A DNA stretch of 64,000 bases from positions 78,516,576 through 78,580,575 of the forward strand of contig OY754329.1 in assembly GCA_963573305.1 (NCBI GenBank), given 5' to 3'. This DNA comes from Pyrrhosoma nymphula. Taxonomy: Eukaryota; Arthropoda; Insecta; Odonata; Coenagrionidae. Positions within the stretch are counted from its first letter, which is position 1; each line of letters begins with the position of its first letter. Under the pieces are notes generated by a model. The model did no database searches and was not told the DNA's origin. It saw nothing but the letters and a program-made list of their open reading frames with translations. The position numbers and the translations under genes are program-made. Shown in pieces: positions 22,861-33,755 of this stretch.

Positions 22861-24889
22861 TCCAAAAAACCAAATTTATGTGTAGCTCGACCATTTTAGA
22901 AAAAAATGTATACTTTCGCCGTTGATAGCCTTATGTATTGGCAGTTGAAAACCAAATTCATTATGTTTTTGTAACAATTCGGCGGCCAATTTACAATCTC
23001 GGTGCAGAGAATTTTTAGGTTTTTCAATATTTGGTAATAACTTTATTTTTCTCAGCTGCAGCCAGTTCAAGACCAATGATATAAAAACGGTATTTTTGTG
23101 TATTTAAGGGGCTCAGTTTTATTCATATCTTGAAGGGGAAGGCAGTAAACCAAAACGTTTATTCTTTTACGAAATACCCATGCACTAATATTCCTGGTAA
23201 AAATAATTTTAAGTTAGAATGTTTTGTACTTTTTTTTACTGGGTTAAAAAATATATTTTTTCGATATTTTGCTACTTTTAAGGTCAAATGTCTCTAATGG
23301 GAAACTTTTAAAAACTAAACTTTTCATAAAATAAATGAATCTACAGAATCTAAGCATATACAGTGTAAATTTTTGAGATCAATATGGTTGATAAGAAACA
23401 GCCATAAAAATTCAAAAATATAACATTTTTGTTAAATAGTACCTAAATCATGCATATTTTCATCCATCATGTTACGTGAAAAGCTATTAAATCTCCTTTA
23501 AAGTATTCTAACAATAATGATACACTATAATGTATGTCAATAAACTATCGGGATTGGAAATGAGGTACATTAAAATGTTCGGATTCGACATACATGCGGA
23601 CGAGACCTATCGCGATTACCGCGTATACGGCGTACGCTATCCACCGGCTACGCTGTGTACTCTCTGGGAAGGTATGTACAGCAATACGTCTGAGATTGAG
23701 GGAAAAAGGAAGCCTCGTGTCATATCCATGTGTCCAGTATCTTAGAGATGCAGATGGGATAATACGAACTCTAGAGGGAATGTATCCAGAGGGGTAACCC
23801 AGGTTTTCATCCTCTACAAGAATGATGCGTGGAAAGCAAAGCGCGTTCAATTCTCATACTGCCTGTCTTTCGACGAGAAGGACCCGAGAGAATGGAGGAA
23901 AGGAGGAAGCATTGAATCTTTCCTCTGCTGCGTCACGTCGTTTAGTAATGCGAGTGCGTTACAACTGTGTCTTGTAAGTGCGTAACTCATTCATAAAACT
24001 GAAAAGCAGTCATTCATCATGATTATATAAACAAATACGGTGACCTGTCGTGATCAGGACGTCGTCAGGACATCGCCAGGGACGTCATGCCGCCACATAT
24101 TTTCCAGTACCTTCTGAATACTCCTAATGACCGATAATTATGGCGATGAATTATAACTTATCGCCAGATGCTTAGTAATTAAAAATGGAACCTCAAAGGG
24201 ATTTTTTCAGCCTTTTTGACGCTTCTTGTGTTGGACAAGACCAAGCCTAATTTTTATGGAAAGCTCAAGAGTAAGGTAAAAATTCGTAAAAGAGATGGTA
24301 TAACAATCAGTTTTTCATTTCTTGGAGGAAACTGAGAAAATTAGGAAAAATAAGAAATGGCAGGTACGGAGAAGAGGGAAAATTCATATTATAAAGTAGT
24401 TATGAAGAACGCACAGCCATCAACAGCGGAAAAAAACTTTAGCCTAAAGAAAGGAAGGATGAATGTACAGAATTAAGTATGCAAGAATGAATTTGACGAT
24501 TGAATATGGGCAAAATGGGTTGGGTTGATATCTTTTTTATATTAATCAGAAATATACGAGAAAGCTATAGGGGTGGAGAAAGAACACCAGAAATGCGATT
24601 ATAGAATGGTTATGATGTTATCGGGATAAAAGAACTAGAGGCTATCACGGTAAGCGTGCTCTTCAAACTACTCCTCAAAATATCTGCGTAAAATGTGAAC
24701 TATTAATTACTATAAAATAATGCCCATTTATTTTCAACAGAATGAAGAAAATATAAATTGTTGCATGGAATTAAATAAACCCTCCTGAAATGACGTGCAA
24801 AACTCATATACTATGCTGCAGGTATGAACTTCTCATGGAAAGCATTAGGTAAAAAATAACCTACTATAAAATGTCGTTTTAATACCGTT
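22861..24889. other. No gene confirmed; CpG-rich patch at 23.55-23.85 kb
   Basis: Frames on both strands (71 aa plus, 101 aa minus) cover 23530-23850, where CpG is locally frequent. Neither has a family motif or bounding splice sites. The remainder is AT-rich without recognisable elements. Confidence 0.3.
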
Positions 24890-25240
24890 ATCATTTTATC
24901 TGAGACATAAATGCCTAGGGAATTAGTTCCCATTTAATGCCTATGCTGCGGATAATAAGTAAATACAAATTTCTAGTGATGAAATAGTGCACAAATTGAC
25001 AACGTGGAGCCCAAGTTTTTGGAAAAAACAAAGCAAGTACATACAAACATAGACTGCAAGAAGTAAAATATAGGGTTTTCCAGGTATCCTAAACTAAAGA
25101 TTTCAAGTCTATAACTGTCATGAATAAAAGTATTTTTTAAAAGCGAAAATCAAAACCTATCGACCGTATTCAATGCTTTTCTTTTGCAAGTAAAATTTGG
25201 TTAAATAAGGGTTCACCTGAGTCCCTTGTTCCATATTTAA
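24890..25240 (+). repeat. Dispersed repeat copy 2 (pair with 21.9 kb)
   Basis: See the copy at 21900-22340. This copy ends just before the TTAA target of the piggyBac element. Confidence 0.45.
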
Positions 25241-25271
25241 TTTAGCCTATTAACACTATAATGCCAAATAG

Positions 25272-25285
25272 CGGTCAATTGACCG
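25272..25285. repeat. 14-bp subterminal palindrome, left copy 1
   Basis: CGGTCAATTGACCG, 18 bp inside the left TTAA-flanked end. A candidate transposase-binding site. Confidence 0.85.
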
Positions 25286-25447
25286 TTTAGATATTTTGCC
25301 TGGCGCTTAATCTAAAACTAATTTTTGCATGAGATTTATATTAACTGACTTTTAATATTTTAGGGTCTTAAATCACCCCGCAAAATATTACGAAAAAATA
25401 AACTTGGTTACCAAGTAACAGGCGAGTCTGCCTTAAAGGTTGGCGAT

Positions 25448-25461
25448 CGGTCAATTGACCG
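25448..25461. repeat. 14-bp subterminal palindrome, left copy 2
   Basis: Identical to the copy at 25272-25285, 176 bp further in. Confidence 0.85.
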
Positions 25462-25859
25462 CTATTGCGTCTTTAGCTTTTTTGTAAAATTTAGAGATAT
25501 TTATGATTTAATTTTGGCCTGTATCGTCAGTGAAATAGTGTTTAACTATTATGGTGACCCAATCCCCACACATTTGTTTAAATGTTTTAATTTGGTTACT
25601 GACGTAAGCCTTTTCAATCTTATAATTTTACGGAGTATAGACAATGATTTCTCCATGATCACTTTACGCTTGTATGGAGTATCGCTGTGCTTGAAAACTA
25701 TGATTGAGCGTCTGGTGTGTCTTCTTAGGATTTTTTCATAAATCTTAAAGAGTTCTTCTCACTCCACTGCTCACTGGCAACGCTGGCGAAGAACCGTGGA
25801 ATGATGTTTCGCTACCTAGAACGGCAAAAATTGGTGGTAAGGCAACAGCCAGAGATGAC

Positions 25860-27180
25860 ACTGCTTTGACTCGAAAAGCGCCTGGCGATTATGTTGGCGA
25901 TTGTGCAATGAATTTACTCAAAGAATCATGGGGACCTACTGGCTACGCTAAGCACCACTTAGAGAAAGATTTTTACAGCAGCGCCTTGAAGCTTTTTTTT
26001 ACTAAACCATTGCTAAGACTTATAAAAGATTATACTGAAAAGTCATGCGCGATGAGTCGTGGTCACTATCGCTAGAAGAGAAAGACGCGTTCCTTTCTAT
26101 CTTGTATGCACGTGGGGTTTGTAAAGAACGGTCCAAAGAAATATTGATATTTTTACGTTTTTCAGACAAAGGCAGTGGTGCTCGCCGTAATCAAAACCGA
26201 TAAATTTTGCTTGGCTTCAGAAGATTGGAATAAGTTTGTTGACAATTGTTTAGGATGCTACAAACCTCGGGAAAGTATTACCGGCGACGAGCAGCTTTAT
26301 CCGGCGAAATGCATGTGTCGCTTTTTACTATAGGTACAAGGTGAATAACCCGGAGAAGTTCGGGATTAAATTTTGGATTGCTACCGACGCAAAATCAGAC
26401 ACGTGGTCAATGCTATTCCCTGCCTAGGCAAGGATGAGGGAAGGTCAAGCACAGAAGGCGCTGGCGAACATATTGTCAATCGTCTTGCACAGCCTTTCCT
26501 AATCAAGGCTAGAAACGTGACAACTGATAATTTCTTTACTTCCTTGATTCTTCCGAAAGACCTCAGGAAGAGCAAAACTACCCTTGTAGGTACGCTGGGA
26601 GAGAAGTACCGTCTTCTTTGAAAAACCTTAAGATGCTTGTTTTAGCACTGCTATCTATAAGCACGAAGTTTTCACCCTGACAGACCATCGAGCGAAATCT
26701 AACAGAAATGCCCTTATACTAAGTAGTATGCCCTTGGTGTTCAAATTGATACAGATACCGAAAAAGAGAAACCGGAGAATGTACTTAATTACAATAAGAA
26801 CAAATGTGGAGTCGACACTGTTGACCAAATGACTCGTAAATATAGTGTGCGAGCTGGCACACGGCGATGGCCTGTTCATGTTTTCTATAAAATTCTATAA
26901 CTAGCAATAATAAATGCTCATTCCTTGTACAAATTAGTCTTTAACTCAAATATCTCACGTAAATTGTTCATTTTGAAATTTGTGCAAGAAAAGTCAAAAC
27001 CATACGTGGAACGTAGGATTACGCCGCATTTCGCATAAGTCGTTCTTTCTGTCGTAGTTGGTCGCAAACAATGACAAATCGGACTCTGTAAACAAAACAA
27101 AACAAGGATGTCATGACACTAATGCCAAAAAAGTATATGTGGTAAATGGCAAGGTGAACTAAAGGTTTTAAAGAAATGTA
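25860..27180 (+). pseudogene. piggyBac-like (PGBD) transposase, frameshifted
   Basis: A cut-and-paste transposase of the DDE_Tnp_1_7 family. N-terminal part (about 25940-26160): LKLFFTKPLLRLIKDYTEK, then SLEEKDAFLSILYARGV, the helical lead-in of this family. Core (26295-26620): DEQL, FGIKFWIATDAKS (first catalytic Asp), NVTTDNFFTSL (second Asp) and TTLVGTL. Then GVDTVDQMTRKYSVRAGTRR followed by WPVHVFYKIL (third Asp, about 26810-26900). A degraded Cys-rich tail follows at about 27060-27160. The frame changes several times (for example near 26060, 26200 and 26620) and has in-frame stops, so no functional protein is made. All three catalytic aspartates are still readable. Start chosen where similarity begins; the true start may be upstream. 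Confidence 0.85.
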
Positions 27181-28098
27181 AGGAAACCTAAAAGTAAAAT
27201 ATTTTACAAAAATCTAGATTTTTGCGTCTTTTTTTATAAAACATTTTACTTTACTGTTTGTGTCATTTTAACGCTTTAGTTGTGTGTTTATACCGTCAAA
27301 ATGACGTCCTATTTATGTCTTTTGGGTCTGGTTTTTGTTTAAAAATATTTTAGCAAACCGCAATAATCAAGTTATCGTACGAAAGGAAATGGAGAAGGAA
27401 ATTCTTGTTTTCTGTTCTCGATTATTTTTTGGAATTCACTGACACAAATACATGGTAAAAAATTCTACTAATTATTTTATTGCTGTCGACCGGTTTCGAC
27501 GACTAAAGCGTCATTTACAAGAAAAAACATCAATTCTATCTTCAATTTCCACAATGTACCGCCACAATCGAAAAATTCGATTCTTTTTTGTTTTATCTCT
27601 GAAAAAAGTATAGTAAGATATTTCATTTTAATTACTTTATCGTAACGAAAAAAAATATATGATAATTAATATAATTTGATAGCGTAATGATTCCCGTAAA
27701 TGGCGATTTTTACATATATCCGCAATTTGTCTCGTTCTCCAGAAAAACCGATTTTTCACCATAAAGTGTTTTGTCAAAAGATTATTCTTCCTTCATACAA
27801 TACGTTCTTTTCTTGTAAAACACTGTTTTAAATTGTTTAGTGTCATTGTGTTCAGAAAACAAATTTTATGTACCTTTACTGAGATAGAGTTTTTTAAAGA
27901 TGTAAGAAAACTAGTGTTATTACTTACGTCTTTTACTACCTTGAAAAACGGAAAACTCGTCACAAGTAAGACTATAATCACTTACAAAAACCATCAAGGG
28001 TCAAACTGAAGAGTGGAAAACAACTATAATATTAAAAAATATTAATAAGCGACATCTAAATGCTTAGAGATAAAGACAAACCCCTAAAAAACGCCAAG

Positions 28099-28112
28099 CG
28101 GTCAATTGACCG
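28099..28112. repeat. 14-bp subterminal palindrome, right copy
   Basis: Same palindrome as on the left side, 45 bp inside the right end. Confidence 0.85.
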
Positions 28113-28254
28113 CTCGCCGGCCTTTTCGGTAGCCAAGCAACTCCCGAACTTCTAGTGTTAATTCTTCTACGTCCTAAAGAAAATTTATACCAAATTTATT
28201 TTGAATCCGCCAAGGGTTTTAAACCTTTTTTAGGGTTCAAACAAGGAGAATTTC

Positions 28255-28422
28255 TTTCTTGCTGTTCAGTCTTTTGGTTTTGCGAGTAATTATTTAATAT
28301 TTTTCAACAGCTTTGCCGTGCTTTGTTCTTAAAACCCGACGAAGCCGGCAGCATAGTACGGAAAAACTGTTTCAAATATTAAATAATTACTCGCAGAACC
28401 AAAAGCCTGAATAGCAAGATAT
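28255..28422. repeat. Fold-back repeat, about 70-bp arms
   Basis: Arms 28255-28323 and 28350-28422 are imperfect reverse complements sharing GCGAGTAATTATTTAATATT. The short loop contains CGACGAAGCCGGCAG. It lies between the piggyBac element and the host exons, apparently within an intron. Confidence 0.7.
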
Positions 28423-28545
28423 ACAAAGAGCTGTGAAAATCTACAAAATAATGAGAATTTCCGTTTAATTTCAGATATCGAAGATCACGGATCAATCATT
28501 TTACTATAGAATAATAAGAATGTATATATGTAAGGCCTTACTTAC

Positions 28546-28686
28546 CACCTCAGTAAATGCTACGTCTAGATCGTATACGCCATGGGCAGCCCAACTGCTT
28601 CTAATTTGAGCGTGGATTTTGCATATGGGTTTCGTCGCAGAAGCAGGCGAAGGTAAAACACCGAAAAAGGCACAGATCAATTCATC
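28546..28686 (-). CDS. Internal coding exon of an unidentified gene (exon B)
   Basis: A 141-bp minus-strand exon, exactly 47 codons with phase 0 at both ends. The acceptor is a clean polypyrimidine tract ending in CTGCAG, and the donor is GTG|GTAAGTAAGG. The frame is fully open and includes DELICAFFGVLPSPAS and, later, SSWAAHGVYDLDVAF. It joins in frame to the upstream exon at 28964-29022. I do not recognise the protein. Its amino-acid mix and the strict splice signals argue for a real host gene rather than a TE. The following exon would lie below 28.5 kb, beyond the fold-back repeat and the piggyBac insertion, but I could not find it. The preceding exon above 29.0 kb was also not found. Confidence 0.68.
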
Positions 28687-28963
28687 CTGCAGAAAAAGAG
28701 GATAAAACAATTGTTGTTAAGCAAAAAGCAAGATATATTTGCAGGTTTAGGGCTGAAAATTTGAACACACTAAACAAATATTCCGTCCATGACCCTAGCC
28801 CAACATTTTGTTTTGTAACGAATGCAATTCATTTGCCTTTAGGCTCAACTTGTAATTATGTTTGCAGCAGGAGTTGAAGATGTACCTACTTTATAGCACG
28901 TCTGTAGGTTATTCTAGCCTTTTTCATGGATCGTAATTATTCGATAAAAAAAACAAAACTCAC

Positions 28964-29022
28964 CTTACGCATATTACCGGAATTGTCAATACTGTACAAT
29001 TTCCGAGTAACCAGGTGCCCAC
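28964..29022 (-). CDS. Internal coding exon of an unidentified gene (exon A)
   Basis: A 59-bp minus-strand exon. The acceptor ends CTTCTGCAG and the donor is AAG|GTGAGTTTTG. Two bases complete a split codon, then 19 codons (GHLVTRKLYSIDNSGNMRK) end exactly at the donor in phase 0, matching the phase-0 start of exon B. The other two frames do not join as well: one contains a stop, and the third stays open but ends out of phase with exon B. The intron between A and B is 277 bp (28687-28963). Small internal exons with short introns are normal for insects. Product unknown. Confidence 0.62.
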
Positions 29023-31739
29023 CTGCAGAAGTTTGATATAAAAAACGCTTAAGTATATCTTGGATGCCATATTTTCTTTACTTTATGCCTGGTAACTTTT
29101 TTGGAATGCCAATACATTTCACCAATTATGTTAGCCATTTAAACTTTATAATCTCCTTCTTACTGATCGAAGTGCAAAAATATATTGGTAAAAACATTGT
29201 AGGCAAGGTCGGAGCAGACGGCTTTTTGCCGGATATCCAACATATTTTGCAAGAGCTAACTTATTTCGGTAGAAACGATCACAGGCATACGATAAAGTAA
29301 ATATATTGCAGAACAGATAAATTCAAAATGCTATTTTTTCCATATGCAAATAGAGACCATAATAGTTGCAACAGATCAATTCTATGAAACTTCTACCTTA
29401 AGCAGGTAGAATAGACTTTGTACTTGTGTTAAATAGCATATAATCATTTCTAACACCTCACCCGATTTCGGCATGATTTTGTTTTCTGCATGAATTAGTG
29501 TCTCATAGTATTCATAAATGAATTGTATTAGCAATGATAATCAGGAGTAGTTTCTTAAAAAGTGTCCTGCATGGTAGTATGTTCGTATACGAATCACTCT
29601 CCTAGTTTCTGGTTTTACCGCGAATTTTTCTCCTGACTGCTTTTAGATCTGTGCCTAGAGCCCTGGGAAGCGCGCGAGGTTCCAATTTCAACAAGGACGA
29701 GTGCTGCACGCCTGGTGTGGAATCACCCCGTGCCACATATCCTTGTGCTTGATTGCACGGTACTTCGTAGATGCAGATGAATCAAAAAGAGCTTTGCATA
29801 CTTATCACAACTTGCCGCGCGATCTGCTGTAGGGCCATGCGTTCTTTTCGGCTCATGCGGATACTAAAGAGTCGAAATTGGATGAAAAGATAAATTACAT
29901 TCTTACATAGCTTCAAATGAAGACCATCATCCTAATATCCACACAGCAATGTAACTTACTCTATTATTTCATTATTTTTAGTCTACTTTAAGTTTCACCG
30001 AAGACACCGAGGTATCTGGTTATTGAGAATAAGAACTCTTATTCTCAAGTAAGAACTCCTGTAAGTTTCTTTGCAAGATTTTTTCTGTTCGAAAGGAAAA
30101 AAATAAAAATGTTAAAATATTATAAATTTGAAAACCCAAAATAATGGCAACCATGGAGTTAAAAAAATTCTTTTCTGAAACAAAAACATTGAACAAAACT
30201 TTCTGAGGTTATCCGGGGTAAAACAATCCCTGGGTAGGTAAAATGAGGTAAAACATTCGGGTGGCCGCTAGTCGTCATAAGCATGAATACTCCTTATTGT
30301 GACATTCTAGGTCACAACTACCAGCATTATCTACGCTCTAATACATCCAAAACTTTGGATAAAATATCTCTTAAAGCCACTAAACAATATCAAAGGATGA
30401 CATTTTAACGAAAGCCATAAACTAGAGCAATAGATGAAATAAAAAAAAAATGCTCTGGACACAGAAATTTCAAGAGTCAAATATAGAGTTTGTATGCTCG
30501 TAACTTGATTTTATTTGTGCAGATGTTGAATCTTTTCACGGAATATTTTCACGGAATGGCTGATCAAGAATTCACATAATGTGTTGAATATTATACGCAA
30601 TGCGAAGACTTAAATTTCACTTGCGTGCTGCACCGTGGACACGTAGAATCACTACTGGCAAAAATATGCATTTAGCTGATATAGTAAAGAGGTATGCAGA
30701 AGGAGGTTAAGGGGGGTATCTTTTAAGCATATCAATTTATTGGAAAATTGCCCCAAGAACACTGAAGCACTTACAATCCACTTTCATACGGTAGCAAACA
30801 GCGAAGAAAGAAGGCAGGAGGACCAAGAAATACGACTGTACTATGGGAAAATCCATTTTTTACCTTCTCCACCTAGCTTTGATGATAAGTAATGCATTAT
30901 CTGAACTTTTTTCGAGACATTTTGCCTCTGAATTGGAGTGATGGAATAACGGGAAAGATTTTTATGCAAACACGTCACAGAAGCATCTAAAACTCAGGTA
31001 GCTAGTGACGACACGTCATAAACCGATGTTTTTCTTGTGGCATAATAACTTTCACTCTTTCTGCTAGACAATTTAGTATAATTTACAGAGAAATATTAAT
31101 TTTAAAAGTATTACCGCAGATGAACGAATAAATATTTGGACAACAAACAAACCCAGCACGATTTTTCTCAAACTGTGATCGTTTGAACTGAAAGTAGAAT
31201 ATGTAGAAATAAAGGGAATATTTTTGACGGAGAGTTACACTTATTTAAACCTGCATGTTTATGACTACGGGTAATTCTGAAGGTAAAGACAAAATTAAGG
31301 CCTTACATTGCCTCCTTCTTTGTTCTGCTCAATTTATCCACAGGCATGGATAAGAATAAGTTTTTCAAAGAATGATTATGAACAAGTAATATTATGAAAT
31401 ATAATAAAATACTCATCACTCAAATAGTTATTTGTCCTAACACACGATATCTTGATGAGTAAGTACACCTTATTAAACTTCAAGTAACCAAAATGGTACA
31501 AAAAATACTCGCTTCTACCGTTTGGTAGGGGTTATGGGGTATTAAATGAATTCATATGGATAATAATTATATACACTACTGTAAGGCATGAAATTGTTGT
31601 TAATATTGAAAGGAGAAACGCTTTTTCAGTGTGAAACATCAAATCTAAGACGATAAAATGCCAATATTCGTAAAAATGATGATGGATAAAATTTATTATG
31701 CACCTATAGTTACATATTCATTGTAAACATGAATGATAA
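29023..31739. other. Probable intron or intergenic DNA with a GC-rich patch
   Basis: No further exon of the minus-strand gene could be supported. A GC-rich patch at 29640-29790 starts after a plus-strand acceptor-like CTGCTTTTAG and has open frames on both strands, but no donor. A perfect 11-bp inverted repeat with a 4-nt loop lies at 30024-30049. The rest is AT-rich. Confidence 0.4.
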
Positions 31740-32025
31740 AAGAGAGGGAATGGAGCAAACTGGGGAAATGAAGTTCTTGAAAGGTATAGCAGAAAATAGG
31801 AGAATGGACATAGAACGTATAACATATATTAGAAATGGAATTGGAGTCAGTAGATTATAAAAACAGTAGCTAATAGATTAAATATGACTAGTGCACTTGA
31901 AAGCAATGAAAGTCAGTAGAAGTCCCAGAATTCGGGAATGGGAGAAAAAAGAGGGAAGTGATTTAGGGGAAGAACACGTAAACGATGGGAAAATGGAGTG
32001 AGTAAATAAGACAAAAATTTGAAAG
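31740..32025 (+). pseudogene. LINE reverse transcriptase C-terminal remnant
   Basis: The frame reads GEMKFLKGIAENRRMDIERI followed by TYIRNGIGVSRL, then, after breaks, GRTRKRWENGVSK. This matches the LINE C-terminal pattern with an 'EMKFLR...DR.RN..IR..LGV' block and a basic 'GRPRKRW.D' block just before the stop. The catalytic RT region is absent, so the copy is 5'-truncated, as LINE copies commonly are. Confidence 0.6.
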
Positions 32026-32479
32026 GCACAGTGTGAAAGTGGGCCAAGTCGATTTCTTAACTGTTTAGAGGGCTAGACCCTTATACTCAATTGTGCAACA
32101 GAGAAACAAGTCCACAATTCGATTATTTACATCTCCAAGGCATCAGTTCTCGAGAGAACTGAGTTTAGATGATTTACGGGAGGAATATAACGAACTGTAA
32201 AAACGTTTTTTCTTACAGTTTCCGTCAATGGACTTTGACCGTTTTATCAATTAGCTCTCCACATCTTGGGATGAAGTGTGTAAAGATAAAATATGAAATG
32301 ACAGAGAAAGATGAAGAATCTTGGCTAATACTTAGACCCACTTATGTTGGAACAGAAACTGCTATGGGATGATGGATATCAAAATGGGGACCCCTTTTTG
32401 ATAAGTAGCTTGGATGCGATTAAAATGACATTCGATCCGTTTTACCATGGATCCGACTAAAATAAAAATGACGCCGTAG
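32026..32479. other. AT-rich stretch, possible LINE 3' UTR at left
   Basis: The first 100 bp may be the 3' untranslated part of the preceding LINE. Nothing else recognised. Confidence 0.3.
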
Positions 32480-32970
32480 TTTGGCGGTGGCTGGACCATG
32501 GGGGAGTAGTGAGGAAGGAGGAAGATCCGCGTACCAAGACGGAGGGAGAGGAAGTGGAGCACAGAAGATTTGGAGGATGTTCCCCACTCTCTCAAGGAGA
32601 AGAGAAGGGCAGAGATATGGGGTGCGAGACAAGAGGATGGTGTTCGTGCGAGGAGAGGGCTTGGGTTCCCCGGGGCGGCCCCGCTCCGCCTCCCGCGAGA
32701 GTTTATGGCGTCGTTACGGCACAGCGTCGTGACGGAAGAAACTTAAACCTTCGGCGGAGGGGGGAGGGGAGGGTTAGATGGCAGGGATTATCACCAATCT
32801 CGCCCCCTTTGCCCTTCTTGCCCCTCCCTCCCGAAGGGGAACCTTCGTCTTCCTCCCTCTAATCACTCCCCGAGCAGTGACTGCGGGGTTGCAAGAGAGA
32901 GAGATGGATTGGGATGGGATGGGGTTTGGCTCGGAAGGGCACTCATTACTATACCATTTCCAGCAACGGG
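32480..32970. other. GC- and CpG-rich island
   Basis: High in GC and CpG with long overlapping frames on both strands that reflect composition. Contains GTGACGGAAGA, also seen in the 4.6-kb island. Could be regulatory. No coding family. Confidence 0.35.
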
Positions 32971-33374
32971 TCGGCACCTGGTACACCCAGGGTGGGAAAA
33001 AATTGCTGTCCTTAAAATACCCTACACCTACATGTTAGACAGTACCTAGAACCAATTCAACTTATGTCGTCCACTTTACATCTACCTTCAGTCCTAATTC
33101 CCCGTTCCCACTCCTGACAACCGGGATGGGGTACTTCGCAAGATCGCTGTGGGAATGCACATATGTGATTAAGGTCTTGGTTAAGGTACGGAGCAATTGA
33201 AGAGTATAGACAGGTTTGCGTGAAAATTATCAATCGTTTTCTCTTTGTTAATATATTTGGATAGAAGTTAAAACATTGCGCATACAACATCTTTGGTTTT
33301 TTGGCAATTCAATGATATTTTAACCCGTAGTCTAATGGTACATGAAATATTTCGTAGGAATTAGATTAAAAATG

Positions 33375-33470
33375 TACAGATTTCTTCTAGACGCGAAATG
33401 GCACTATTTATCAATATAATTATTGCCTAAAAATACCATAGTGTCTCGCCGAATCCACTATTAGAAACAA
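33375..33470 (+). repeat. Direct repeat copy 1
   Basis: Aligns with 33662-33755. Shared core ATAATTATTGCCTAAAAATA followed by CCA, a CTCGCC, and TCCACT. The two copies are 290 bp apart, without recognisable LTR termini. Confidence 0.65.
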
Positions 33471-33661
33471 TAATTTAAATCAATATAGTTTCGTCTAAAT
33501 TTTGAAAACAGTGCGGAAAACTAGAAATAGAATTAAGGAAATTAAGGAAATATGCTAATTAAGGAAAAGAATTTAAAATATTATTCATCTGTCACTTTCA
33601 ATGCCATTTTCAAACGTCACCTAATGGCACTTGACATTTATTTCGTAATTATTTGATTACA

Positions 33662-33755
33662 TAAGCCCAGATTTTTTTACTCGAAATAATGCTTTTTTAT
33701 CAAAATAATTATTGCCTAAAAATACCAAGGCGACTCGCCAAGTCCACTTAAAAAA
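33662..33755 (+). repeat. Direct repeat copy 2
   Basis: Second copy of the repeat at 33375-33470, roughly 80 percent alike by eye. Confidence 0.65.

Larger units (their letters stand above)
25254..28157 (+). mobile_element. piggyBac-type DNA transposon, decayed
   Basis: The element is bounded by TTAA at 25250-25253 and 28158-28161. Both termini start inward with CACTA(T/G)AA, a short terminal inverted repeat. A 14-bp palindrome CGGTCAATTGACCG occurs twice near the left end (25272-25285, 25448-25461) and once near the right (28099-28112). The transposase gene between them is broken by frameshifts and stops. TTAA targeting and the recognisable transposase together make the piggyBac assignment firm. 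At 2904 bp it is of the length expected for an autonomous copy, so little has been lost except reading frame. Confidence 0.8.
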
